Assembly: GCA_020062665.1 (NCBI GenBank)
Contig: JAGUVW010000050.1
Span: 18,047 to 82,046, forward strand
DNA length: 64,000 nucleotides
Source: Pseudomonadales bacterium
GTDB lineage: Bacteria > Pseudomonadota > Gammaproteobacteria > Pseudomonadales > Ketobacteraceae
Direction: 5' to 3'
Below, piece by piece: positions 7,655 to 15,119 of the stretch (position 1 is its first letter; every line of letters starts with the position of its first letter). The translations under genes and the position numbers were made by a program. Below the pieces are notes generated by a model, which saw only the letters and a list, made by a program, of their open reading frames with translations, ran no database searches and was not told the origin of the DNA.

Positions 7655-9790
7655 ATGCTCTCCGATGTCGTCAAACAGCAGATCCAGAGCGCTTACAGCG
7701 GATTTCTCAATCGCAAGCAGCTCAAGCCACGCTATGGGCAGCGCCTCATGGTGGCCGAGATCGCCAAGGCGCTGGCAGGGATCACGATGGATGCCGAGGG
7801 CAAGCGCACCAGCGACAATCATGTCTGCGTGGTGGAAGCGGGCACCGGTACCGGCAAGACGCTCGCCTATCTGATTGCGGTGATGCCGCTGGCAAAAATG
7901 CTGGAAAAGAAGGTGGTTTTGGCGACCGCGACGGTGGCGCTGCAGGATCAGATCGTCAACAAGGACATTCCTGATCTGCTGCGCAACAGCGACCTGTCAT
8001 TCACTTACGCCCTGGCCAAGGGGCGCGGTCGTTATCTGTGCCTGAGCAAGCTGGATCGCCTGATGACGCCGGGACAGGATGTGGGCAGCACCCTGGCCTT
8101 GTGGGAGGATCTGCAGACCTACGCGGTGGACAAGCACGAGGCGGAACTTTATCGCGCCATGGACAACGCCATCGAAGCGCGCAAGTGGGATGGCGACCGG
8201 GATTCCTGGCCTGATGGTATCGACGACTTCACCTGGCGCCGTGTCACCAACGATCATCGTGGCTGCACCGGGCGCAACTGCGGTTTTTACGAGGATTGCC
8301 CGTTTTATTTTGCGCGCAACGATATCTACCGTTCCGACCTGATCGTGGCGAATCACGATCTGGTGCTGGCGGATCTGGCGCTGGGCGGTGGCATGGTGCT
8401 GCCGGCGCCGGAGGACACGATCTATATCTTCGACGAAGGCCATCATCTGCCGGACAAGGCGCTGTCGCACTTTTCCTGTTCCACCCAGTTGCGCTCGGCC
8501 CAGCACTGGCTGGCGGAACTGGTGAGGATGCTGGAATCCATGGTGGCAACAGCAGGCAGCGACAGCCTGGGTGCCATGGCGTTGCAGCAGGTACAGGCCT
8601 TGCAGGGCGATCTGGCGGAAAGCCTGGGTTTGCTGCACCTGGCGTTGGCACCGCTGGCGGATCAGACCGAGCAGGTGGAATCGGACAATGGCCGCCTGGT
8701 ATATCGCTTCAAGGACGGCGTGGTGCCGCTGGAACTGCGCGATCAGGTGTCACTGCTGGAACCGATGACCCAGACCCTGGTGAAACAGTTGCAACTGGTG
8801 GTGGACTGGCTTACCGAAGGCATGGAAGGCAAGCGCTCCGACATCACCAAGCCGGACGCCGAGGCGTGGTCGCCCCTCATGTCCACCCAACTGGCGCGGG
8901 CCGAAGCCATGCTCACCGTGTGGCAGCGTTTCCAGCAACTCGATGACGAAGCCAAGGCGCCGGTAGCCCGCTGGCTGACCTTCGTGGAAGGCGGGCAGGG
9001 CGGCGATGTGGAGCTGGCGGCCTGTCCGGTGCTGGCGAGTGACGTGCTGGCGCGTTATGTCTGGAATCGGGCGTTTGCCGCGATCGTCACCAGCGCCACT
9101 CTGATGGCGCTGGGCAACTTCGACCGCTTCCGCTTTCGCGCCGGGGTGCCGGCCGGCTCCGGTTTCTTTCTGGTACCGAGTCCCTTCGACTACCAGGTGG
9201 CAGGCAAGATTCGCGTGCCGCGCCAGGCCTGTGATCCTTCGGACTACAGCCGCCACACCGCTGCCATCCTGGATTATCTGGAACGCAGCTGGGCCACGGT
9301 GCCCGGCACGCTGGTGCTGTTCAGCTCCCGGCGCCAGATGGAGGATGTGTTCGAACAGTTACCCGAGGAGCGGCAGGCGGCCGTACTGATGCAGGGCAAG
9401 CTGGGCAAGGGCGAGATCGTGCGCCGGCACAAGGCCCAGGTGGATCAGGACGACGCCAGCGTGATTTTCGGCCTGGCCAGTTTTGCCGAGGGGATCGATC
9501 TGCCGGGTGACTATTGCAGCCGGGTGGTGATTGCGCGGTTGCCGTTCTCGGTGCCGGAAGACCCGGTAGACGCCACCCTGGCGGAATGGATTCAGAAGAG
9601 GGGCGGTAATCCGTTCATGCAGATTGCAGTGCCGGATGCCGCCATCAAACTCAAGCAGGCGGTGGGACGTTTGCTGCGCACCGAAGCGGATCGGGGCGAG
9701 GTGGTGATTCTGGATCGCCGCCTGATCGACAAGCGCTACGGCAAACTGCTGCTGGACAGCCTGCCGCCGTTTCCGCTGGTGCGCGACTGA
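7655..9790 (+). CDS. dinG: ATP-dependent DNA helicase DinG (iron-sulfur, 5'-3')
   Basis: An XPD-like superfamily 2 helicase that unwinds D-loops, R-loops and damaged DNA; the 711-residue length matches E. coli DinG (716). Visible motifs: Walker A EAGTGTGKT at about residues 61-69, the iron-sulfur cysteines around LCLSKL and GCTGRNCGFYEDCPF, the Walker B / DEAH-like box IFDEGHH, motif III-like VTSATL, and the C-terminal motif VI QAVGRLLR. The start ATG at 7655 begins MLSDVVKQQIQ, as expected for the family. It is convergent with the next gene, and the two stop codons lie inside one small hairpin. Confidence 0.95.
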   Translation: MLSDVVKQQIQSAYSGFLNRKQLKPRYGQRLMVAEIAKALAGITMDAEGKRTSDNHVCVVEAGTGTGKTLAYLIAVMPLAKMLEKKVVLATATVALQDQIVNKDIPDLLRNSDLSFTYALAKGRGRYLCLSKLDRLMTPGQDVGSTLALWEDLQTYAVDKHEAELYRAMDNAIEARKWDGDRDSWPDGIDDFTWRRVTNDHRGCTGRNCGFYEDCPFYFARNDIYRSDLIVANHDLVLADLALGGGMVLPAPEDTIYIFDEGHHLPDKALSHFSCSTQLRSAQHWLAELVRMLESMVATAGSDSLGAMALQQVQALQGDLAESLGLLHLALAPLADQTEQVESDNGRLVYRFKDGVVPLELRDQVSLLEPMTQTLVKQLQLVVDWLTEGMEGKRSDITKPDAEAWSPLMSTQLARAEAMLTVWQRFQQLDDEAKAPVARWLTFVEGGQGGDVELAACPVLASDVLARYVWNRAFAAIVTSATLMALGNFDRFRFRAGVPAGSGFFLVPSPFDYQVAGKIRVPRQACDPSDYSRHTAAILDYLERSWATVPGTLVLFSSRRQMEDVFEQLPEERQAAVLMQGKLGKGEIVRRHKAQVDQDDASVIFGLASFAEGIDLPGDYCSRVVIARLPFSVPEDPVDATLAEWIQKRGGNPFMQIAVPDAAIKLKQAVGRLLRTEADRGEVVILDRRLIDKRYGKLLLDSLPPFPLVRD

Positions 9791-9804
9791 CGCCGTTGCG
9801 TCAG
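9787..9804. repeat. Hairpin containing both stop codons of a convergent pair
   Basis: CTGACGC - CGTT - GCGTCAG is a perfect 7-bp hairpin. It contains the TGA of dinG (9788-9790) and, on the other strand, the TGA of the convergent gene (9801-9803). There is no T tract, so termination function is uncertain. Confidence 0.5.
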
Positions 9805-10499
9805 GGCAGGCGCATGTAGAAGCGGGTGGTGTGCTCCACGTAGGCGCCCAGCTGGTCGGGCTCCAGCTTCTTCACCACTTTGTGAATCACCGCCTGACCG
9901 GCCTGCTTGACGCCATCTACGCCCAGATTGAGCATCTTGCGGGTGATCATGCCCATCTCTACATGCCCGGCGGGGCCGAGGAAAAAATGGTCGATGATCA
10001 GCATGACCAGCTGCTCGTACTTGTTCGCGATGTCTTCGCGATCGCGGGGATTGAAGGCGGACGCCGCACCTTTTTCAGCCAGAATGCCATCCAGCGCGTT
10101 CGCCAGCGGTGACTCGATGGGTGTGGCCAGATACCACTGACCGGCCCCATCCGCTTTCAGCATGCCTTGCCAGAAATTGCCCACCCGCTGCATATCATCG
10201 ATCCCGGCGCCTTTGTAGATTTTGGCCGACAGCATGGACGACGCCTTGTTGCTGGTGGCGGCACACACGTTGACGATCTTCTGTGCCACGGAGCCGAGCT
10301 GGGCGATGGCGATGGTCTGCAGCAGCAGGGCGTCCACCACTTCATCGGACAGCTGCAGGATTACGTCGTAGAACAGCTCGCCGGCACGTTTGTCGCGGGC
10401 GGCTATTGCCTCCAGAAAACGGTTGGACTTGCGTTGCATGGGATCACTGAGGGGAAATCCGACGTGGGGGGACAGGGCGTGGGACAAGGCGTGGGTCAT
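9801..10499 (-). CDS. Conserved hypothetical protein
   Basis: I do not recognise a named family. The 232-residue protein (from the ATG at 10499) is soluble and mostly helical, has no signal peptide or membrane span, and contains one cysteine (in NVCAATSNK). Repeated heptad-like stretches (DEVVDALLLQTIAIAQLGSV) suggest a helical bundle. A TTG at 10541 would add 14 residues; neither start has a strong Shine-Dalgarno sequence. The long upstream region holds DnaA boxes and an AT-rich tract, so the gene could be under DnaA control, which is inference. It is convergent with dinG with a 10-base gap. Confidence 0.7.
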   Translation of the reverse strand: MTHALSHALSPHVGFPLSDPMQRKSNRFLEAIAARDKRAGELFYDVILQLSDEVVDALLLQTIAIAQLGSVAQKIVNVCAATSNKASSMLSAKIYKGAGIDDMQRVGNFWQGMLKADGAGQWYLATPIESPLANALDGILAEKGAASAFNPRDREDIANKYEQLVMLIIDHFFLGPAGHVEMGMITRKMLNLGVDGVKQAGQAVIHKVVKKLEPDQLGAYVEHTTRFYMRLP

Positions 10500-10604
10500 G
10501 CAGTAAGGCTCGCGGATAGTGTTATAAGAATTGTCAGACAATCGGTCGCACCGGAGGATGGGCGCGATTTATAGCACAGCTTTTTGCGGATGCAAGGAAA
10601 ATAC

Positions 10605-10840
10605 TTTTCCACAAAAACTGTGGATAACTTTGTGTACAACCTTTTCAAAAACCCATCGGCAGCCCACATTTCCGCAGTTTCGCTTAGATTGTTCAAAAAA
10701 TCGGCGTAAACTTTAAATTTTAAATAAAAACAATGAGTTGCGATTTAAACAACAAAATAAAATAATTTTGGCGGCTTTTTGACAGGCGGTCAGGGGAGGA
10801 TGAACCAGGAGTGTGCATAAATAAATTAGGATGTGCACAA
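10605..10840. promoter_or_regulatory. DnaA-box cluster flanking an AT-rich tract
   Basis: Within the 426-bp gap between the 9801 gene and the PilZ gene there is a perfect DnaA box TGTGGATAA at 10619-10627 and a TTTTCCACA box at 10605-10613 in opposite orientation five bases away. A one-mismatch box TGTGTACAA lies at 10631-10639, a TTATNCACA-type box (as TGTGCATAA) at 10812-10820 and a one-mismatch box TGTGCACAA at 10832-10840. Between the two groups, 10688-10770 is about 75-80% A+T. The layout resembles a replication origin or a DnaA-titrating or regulatory site, but no dnaA, mnmG or repA gene is near. Confidence 0.55.
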
Positions 10841-10883
10841 TTCAGTGCCTGGCAGGGTGGTGCCCGGCAATGGAGATCCTGTG

Positions 10884-10914
10884 CTGCCAGATCCCCCAAA
10901 CGGGTGTCTGGCAG
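10884..10914 (-). terminator. Hairpin downstream of the PilZ gene
   Basis: The stem CTGCCAGA / TCTGGCAG, with an inner CCC/GGG, lies 11 bases beyond the PilZ stop on the minus strand. A second CTGGCAG at 10847-10853 could compete for the same partner. There is no T tract, so intrinsic termination is weak at best. Confidence 0.4.
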
Positions 10915-10925
10915 ACGATCGGCCG

Positions 10926-11249
10926 TTACTGATAGTGGGTCAGCAGGCTGTTGAGGCGGTCGGAGGGTTCGATGAAACGGAAGCCGCCATCATAGAGGCC
11001 GCCGGTGTCGTCCTCCTGGCACCAACGGCATTCGGCATTCATGTCGATGGTGGCCAGATGATCGATCATGGTGACGTCTTCCAGTTCCAGCTGGTATTGG
11101 GATTTGGCGGACATGGGCTTGTCGCTGGTGATCAGCATGCCCTTGGGCGAGATGTCGACCACGTGGCCAAACAGGGTGTGGGTTTGGCGGTCGAATACGC
11201 GCAGGTAGTAGATGAGGTGGGTGCGTTGCTCCGTGCGTTGGTCGTCCAT
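10926..11249 (-). CDS. PilZ-domain protein, probable c-di-GMP receptor
   Basis: A 107-residue single-domain PilZ protein. The two c-di-GMP-binding signatures are present: an RxxxR (RTEQR, residues 5-9) and DxSxxG (DISPKG), followed by the usual beta-barrel segments. The start is the ATG at 11249 with AGGAAA seven bases upstream; longer in-frame extensions lack such a site. It is divergent from a GGDEF diguanylate cyclase starting 140 bp away, which suggests a local producer-receptor pair, though PilZ proteins also respond to the general pool. The target process cannot be read from the sequence. Confidence 0.85.
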   Translation of the reverse strand: MDDQRTEQRTHLIYYLRVFDRQTHTLFGHVVDISPKGMLITSDKPMSAKSQYQLELEDVTMIDHLATIDMNAECRWCQEDDTGGLYDGGFRFIEPSDRLNSLLTHYQ

Positions 11250-11388
11250 ATGCCGTTTCCTGATTGACTGGGGAATCCTCTTAATTAAAGTAGATGGTGC
11301 GTTTCCCCTGGTCAAATATTACCCCGTCAATCTTGTAGCCTTGGCGGCCGGGGTTTAGTCTCAATGTTTAGATATCAATAAATTAGTT

Positions 11389-13278
11389 TTGGATGTTGGT
11401 TTGTTCACTCTGAGACCGTTCAACCTTGTTGCATTGCTGACCCTGGTGTTGGCTGTGGTGACTGCGGTGTGTCCTGCGGGGGCGCAGGATCTTGCGCGCG
11501 TGGTGGATGCCGGGTTTCTGCAGGATCGCGGTAATGTGTCGGTCTATCTGGATTACCTGCCCGAAAACCGGACGCGACACAGCATCGACGATCTGCTGGA
11601 GGATCAGCGCACTCCTCGCCTTGATTGGCGCCAGAATTCAGCGACGACGCCGGGTTTTGGTTTCGATACCCATACCTTCTGGTTTCGCCTGGTGGTGACG
11701 AACAGCGATCAGCATGCTGTGGATCGCTTGCTGGAAATCAAGAACCCGGTGCTGGATGAAGTGTTGTTCTATCAGGTGGATGCCGAAGGGTTTCTGGTGA
11801 ATGTGGCGCAGACAGGGGACCAGGGCCCGATCAGCGAGCGACCTTTTTTTCACCACAACCTGATCCTGCCGGTGCGCATTCCCGCCGCCCAGACTCACCA
11901 CCTCTATTTCCGCGTCACCACCAGCGGTGCCCTGGAGTTCCCGGTGGAGATGTGGTCCCCGCGGGCTTTCCAGGAGCGGGACCAGTTCCAGCTGCTGCTG
12001 TTTGGTGGGCTGTTTGGCATCCTGGTGGTAATGGGGCTGTACAACTTCTTCGTCTACACGCTGTTTCGCGATCTCAGCCTGCTGTATTACGCGGGCTATG
12101 CGCTGGGACTGATGCTGTTTCTGGCGTCGATGCACGGCTTTGCCAACCAGTATCTGTGGCCCGACAGCGAGTGGTGGCGCAAACATTCCCTGCTGATCAT
12201 CATTCCGGTCACGCTGCTGTGCGCCATCCTGTTTACCGCGTCGTTCCTGCAGCTGCGCAATGCCTATCCGGTGCTGGCGAGACTGGTGCGGTTGGGGGCG
12301 TGGTTCTGTGTTCTTCTGGTGTCGCTGGTGTTCTTCGTCGACTATTCGGTGTTGATCCGGGTGCTGGCGGCGCTGGTGTTTCCTGTGTGCATGCTGGCGA
12401 TCGTGCTGGGGGTGCATCGCTGGCTCAACGGCTATCAGCCGGCCCGCTATTTCATTCTGGCGTGGACGGTGTTCCTGCTGGCCATTTCCTACTACTCGCT
12501 GGCCAAGTTCGGCATTTTTGAGCTGTCGTCCGCATCCGAGCACGCGGTGCAGTGGGGCGCGGTAATGGAAATGGTGCTGTTTGCTTTTGCGCTTGCGGAT
12601 CGCCTGGATAGCCAGCGCCGCTCGTTCATGAAGGCCCAGAGCAAGGCGCTGGAGTTGCAGCGCATGGCGAACGAGCAACTGGAGGCGCGGGTCGAGGAGC
12701 GCACCGTGAAACTGCGGGATGCCATGGATGAACTCGCCGGCGCCAATCTGCGGCTGCAGGCGCTGACCATGCAGGATGGCCTGACCGGCATCTACAATCG
12801 ACGCTATTTCGACGAAAAAATGGAGACGGAGTGGCAGCGGGCGCTACGCAGCAAAGAGTCCCTGGCACTGTTGCTGATCGACATCGATTTCTTCAAGGAC
12901 TTCAACGACCGATTCGGCCATCTGGCGGGCGATGAATGTCTGAAACGGGTGGCGCACGTGATCGACAACAATATCACCCGCCCATCGGATGCGGCGGCCC
13001 GTTATGGTGGCGAGGAGTTTGTGGTGGTGTTGCCGGACACGTCCGCGGAAGGCGCGGTGCATGTGGCGGAAAACATCCGCCGTTCCATGCAGGAGGTTCG
13101 CATCAAGGTGGAAGGCGGGTTGGCGCAGGTGTCGGTCAGTATCGGCGTGGCTGCGATGGTGCCCATCGAATCCCTGTCGCCGCAGGATCTGCTGGGGGCC
13201 GCTGATCAGGCGTTGTATCAGGCCAAGTCGTCAGGACGCAATCGTACGCAACTGGCCAGCCATGTGGTTCAGTTGTAA
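11389..13278 (+). CDS. Membrane diguanylate cyclase (7TMR-DISM sensor + GGDEF)
   Basis: Makes c-di-GMP from two GTP. The 629-residue protein has a signal peptide (ending near CPAGAQD), a periplasmic 7TMR-DISM-extracellular-type beta domain (about residues 35-185), seven closely spaced membrane helices (about 195-400), a coiled-coil linker, and a C-terminal GGDEF domain. The active site is RYGGEEF; an RPSD inhibitory I-site lies five residues before GGEEF, so product inhibition is expected. The start is a TTG (11389 or 11401) without a strong Shine-Dalgarno site, so the exact first residue is uncertain. The end overlaps the convergent 59-codon gene by 10 bases. Confidence 0.9.
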   Translation: MDVGLFTLRPFNLVALLTLVLAVVTAVCPAGAQDLARVVDAGFLQDRGNVSVYLDYLPENRTRHSIDDLLEDQRTPRLDWRQNSATTPGFGFDTHTFWFRLVVTNSDQHAVDRLLEIKNPVLDEVLFYQVDAEGFLVNVAQTGDQGPISERPFFHHNLILPVRIPAAQTHHLYFRVTTSGALEFPVEMWSPRAFQERDQFQLLLFGGLFGILVVMGLYNFFVYTLFRDLSLLYYAGYALGLMLFLASMHGFANQYLWPDSEWWRKHSLLIIIPVTLLCAILFTASFLQLRNAYPVLARLVRLGAWFCVLLVSLVFFVDYSVLIRVLAALVFPVCMLAIVLGVHRWLNGYQPARYFILAWTVFLLAISYYSLAKFGIFELSSASEHAVQWGAVMEMVLFAFALADRLDSQRRSFMKAQSKALELQRMANEQLEARVEERTVKLRDAMDELAGANLRLQALTMQDGLTGIYNRRYFDEKMETEWQRALRSKESLALLLIDIDFFKDFNDRFGHLAGDECLKRVAHVIDNNITRPSDAAARYGGEEFVVVLPDTSAEGAVHVAENIRRSMQEVRIKVEGGLAQVSVSIGVAAMVPIESLSPQDLLGAADQALYQAKSSGRNRTQLASHVVQL

Positions 13279-13448
13279 CCCAGAATAAAGCTCTGTTCGT
13301 TGTCTTTTTCAGCCTGCTGGGCGTAGTTCAGCTTGGATTTGTAGAAGTGCTGGATATCGGCATAACCCTTGAAATTGCGGATGGCGTTGATCGCCTTGCG
13401 GGGTTTGCTCAGGGGTTGGGGAATGGCGGGTTTTCTGTCCTGCTTCAT
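13269..13448 (-). CDS. Small basic hypothetical protein, 59 residues
   Basis: A short open frame on the minus strand encodes a 59-residue, lysine- and glutamine-rich protein that begins MKQDRKPAIPQPLSKPRK and ends EQSFILGYN. Support for coding: a GGAG Shine-Dalgarno site seven to ten bases before the ATG at 13448, an in-frame stop that overlaps the end of the convergent cyclase gene by 10 bases, and a sensible amphipathic composition. There is no membrane span or signal. It lies downstream of the TetR gene on the same strand with a 127-base gap. No function can be assigned. Confidence 0.55.
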   Translation of the reverse strand: MKQDRKPAIPQPLSKPRKAINAIRNFKGYADIQHFYKSKLNYAQQAEKDNEQSFILGYN

Positions 13449-13575
13449 GGTGTGCTCCGACGCTTTTTCTCATAGTCTCTGTTCGAGGTTTGACTATGGA
13501 TCAGGACAAAGTTCCAGGCAAATAACCAGTGGTAACAACCCACGACAAATTGTAACTATCGATTTCCTGCCGAAT

Positions 13576-14151
13576 TCACTTGCCGCTGCGTTCTTGCCAC
13601 AGCTTGAACAGAAAGGCCACGTCTTTGCGCAGATCACGTTCTTCGGTGAGCGTCCAGCTGTAGATGGTGCCGATGGTCAGGTTCATCAGCAGTTCCAGCA
13701 GGGTGTTGTTGGGGATGTCAGGAATCATGCCTTCACTTTTCATAGCATCGAAAAAGGCGTCGGCGAAGGGCTGGTTCTCGCTCACTACCGTGTTGTGAAT
13801 GCGTTGAATTTCCGGCAGAAATTCGCCGGCTTCCCGGATCACGACAGTCGAGAAGTTGCGGTTCTGGTTGAGGTACTCGGCGATCGCCATGCAGGTTTTT
13901 TCGAACCGTTGCAGGGGATGGCCGGCGCCTACCAGATTCTTCAGGGCGATGTCGCGGATGCAGCGGAAATTTTCCTGCACCAGATTCAGCAGCAGGTCTT
14001 CCTTGCTGTCGAAATGCTTGTAAATCGTGGCCTTGCCGACGCCGGCCTGGGTGGCGATGGTTTTCACCTCGGCGTTGCGAAATCCCTCCCGGGCGAAGAC
14101 GTCCCGGGCAGCATTGAGAATCCGTTGGCGGCGCTCGAGGTTTTCTTTCAT
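13576..14151 (-). CDS. TetR/AcrR family transcriptional regulator
   Basis: A 191-residue repressor-type protein: N-terminal helix-turn-helix (RILNAARDVFAREGFRNAEVKTIATQAGVGKATIYKHFDSKEDLL, shown by its TIYKHF recognition-helix signature) and a helical ligand domain. Its ATG overlaps the TGA of the upstream ATP-grasp gene (14148-14151), so it is translated as the last gene of the protease-transglutaminase-ligase operon, or is at least coupled to it. That position suggests it controls this operon or responds to its product. The ligand is unknown. Confidence 0.9.
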   Translation of the reverse strand: MKENLERRQRILNAARDVFAREGFRNAEVKTIATQAGVGKATIYKHFDSKEDLLLNLVQENFRCIRDIALKNLVGAGHPLQRFEKTCMAIAEYLNQNRNFSTVVIREAGEFLPEIQRIHNTVVSENQPFADAFFDAMKSEGMIPDIPNNTLLELLMNLTIGTIYSWTLTEERDLRKDVAFLFKLWQERSGK

Positions 14152-15119
14152 GGCGTTACGGCAGGTTTGCCCAGCACCGCTTCGCGGATGATCAGGCCCA
14201 GTTCCACCCGGGCGGCGGGATCCTTGGGAATGGTGCCGACCTTCTCCGCATAGCGCAGGATGGGGGCCAGGCCCTGCTTGTTGGCGATCTGGATGGCCAG
14301 GCCGGGGCGGGCGTTCAGTTCCAGCATCATGGGGCCCAGCTCGCGATCGAGCACGATGTCCACGCCCAGGTAGCCCAGGGGCGCCAGGTCGTAGCAGCTG
14401 GCGGCCAGGTGCAGGATGCGCGACCAGTAGGGGATTTCCAGATTGGATACCGGGGTGCCGGTGTCCGGATGGATGTCGATGGGACGGGATGACATCACGC
14501 CACGGATGGTTTTGCCGGTGGCCAGATCGATGCCCGCGCCCACCGCGCCCTGGTGCAGGTTGGCGCGGCCGTCGGACTGGCGGGTGGGCAGGCGCACCAT
14601 GGCGAACACCGGCACGCCCCGGAACACGATGATGCGCAGGTCGGGCACGCCCTTGTAGCTGACGTGCTCGAAGCAGGGGTCGAACTTCACCCGGTATTCC
14701 ACGATGCAGCTGTCGTTGTCGCCGCCGAGGCTGTACATGCCGCTGAGGATGTTGGAAACGTGGTGCTTGATGTCGCTGATGCTGATCAGGGCGTCGTTGG
14801 CCTTGCGGAAATAGCCGCCTGGGGTCTTGCCGGCGATCACCATGATGCCGTTGCCGCCGCTGCCGTTGGCGGGCTTGATGACGAAGTCATCGTGCTTTTC
14901 CAGGATGCCGGGCAGGTGGGCGATCTGGTGTTCCAGCTCGATGCTGCAATACAGCTTGGGCACCGGAATCCCCCGCTTGATGGCGCGGGCCTTGGTCAGC
15001 AGCTTGTTGTCCACCAGCGGGTAATATTTGCGCTGGTTGTAGGGCATGATGAAGTCGGCATTGCGCTGGTTCATGCCCACGATGCCGAGTTCCCGCAGCT
15101 TGGTCCAGGGCATCTTCAT
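14148..15119 (-). CDS. RimK-like ATP-grasp ligase (alpha-L-glutamate ligase-related)
   Basis: A 323-residue ATP-grasp enzyme of the type that joins an amino acid to an acyl-phosphate-activated carboxylate. Visible features: the nucleotide-binding strand DDFVIKPANGSGGNG, the Mg/ATP motif LELNARPGLAIQIAN near residues 280-295, and an arginine-rich substrate region (VRLPTRQSDGRANL). It matches the ligase group found beside 7TM-linked transglutaminases rather than RimK itself. The start ATG at 15119 overlaps the TGA of the upstream gene (ATGA), and the stop overlaps the TetR start, so the genes are coupled. A longer open frame upstream is the wrong frame of the transglutaminase gene. The substrate is unknown. 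Confidence 0.85.
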   Translation of the reverse strand: MKMPWTKLRELGIVGMNQRNADFIMPYNQRKYYPLVDNKLLTKARAIKRGIPVPKLYCSIELEHQIAHLPGILEKHDDFVIKPANGSGGNGIMVIAGKTPGGYFRKANDALISISDIKHHVSNILSGMYSLGGDNDSCIVEYRVKFDPCFEHVSYKGVPDLRIIVFRGVPVFAMVRLPTRQSDGRANLHQGAVGAGIDLATGKTIRGVMSSRPIDIHPDTGTPVSNLEIPYWSRILHLAASCYDLAPLGYLGVDIVLDRELGPMMLELNARPGLAIQIANKQGLAPILRYAEKVGTIPKDPAARVELGLIIREAVLGKPAVTP

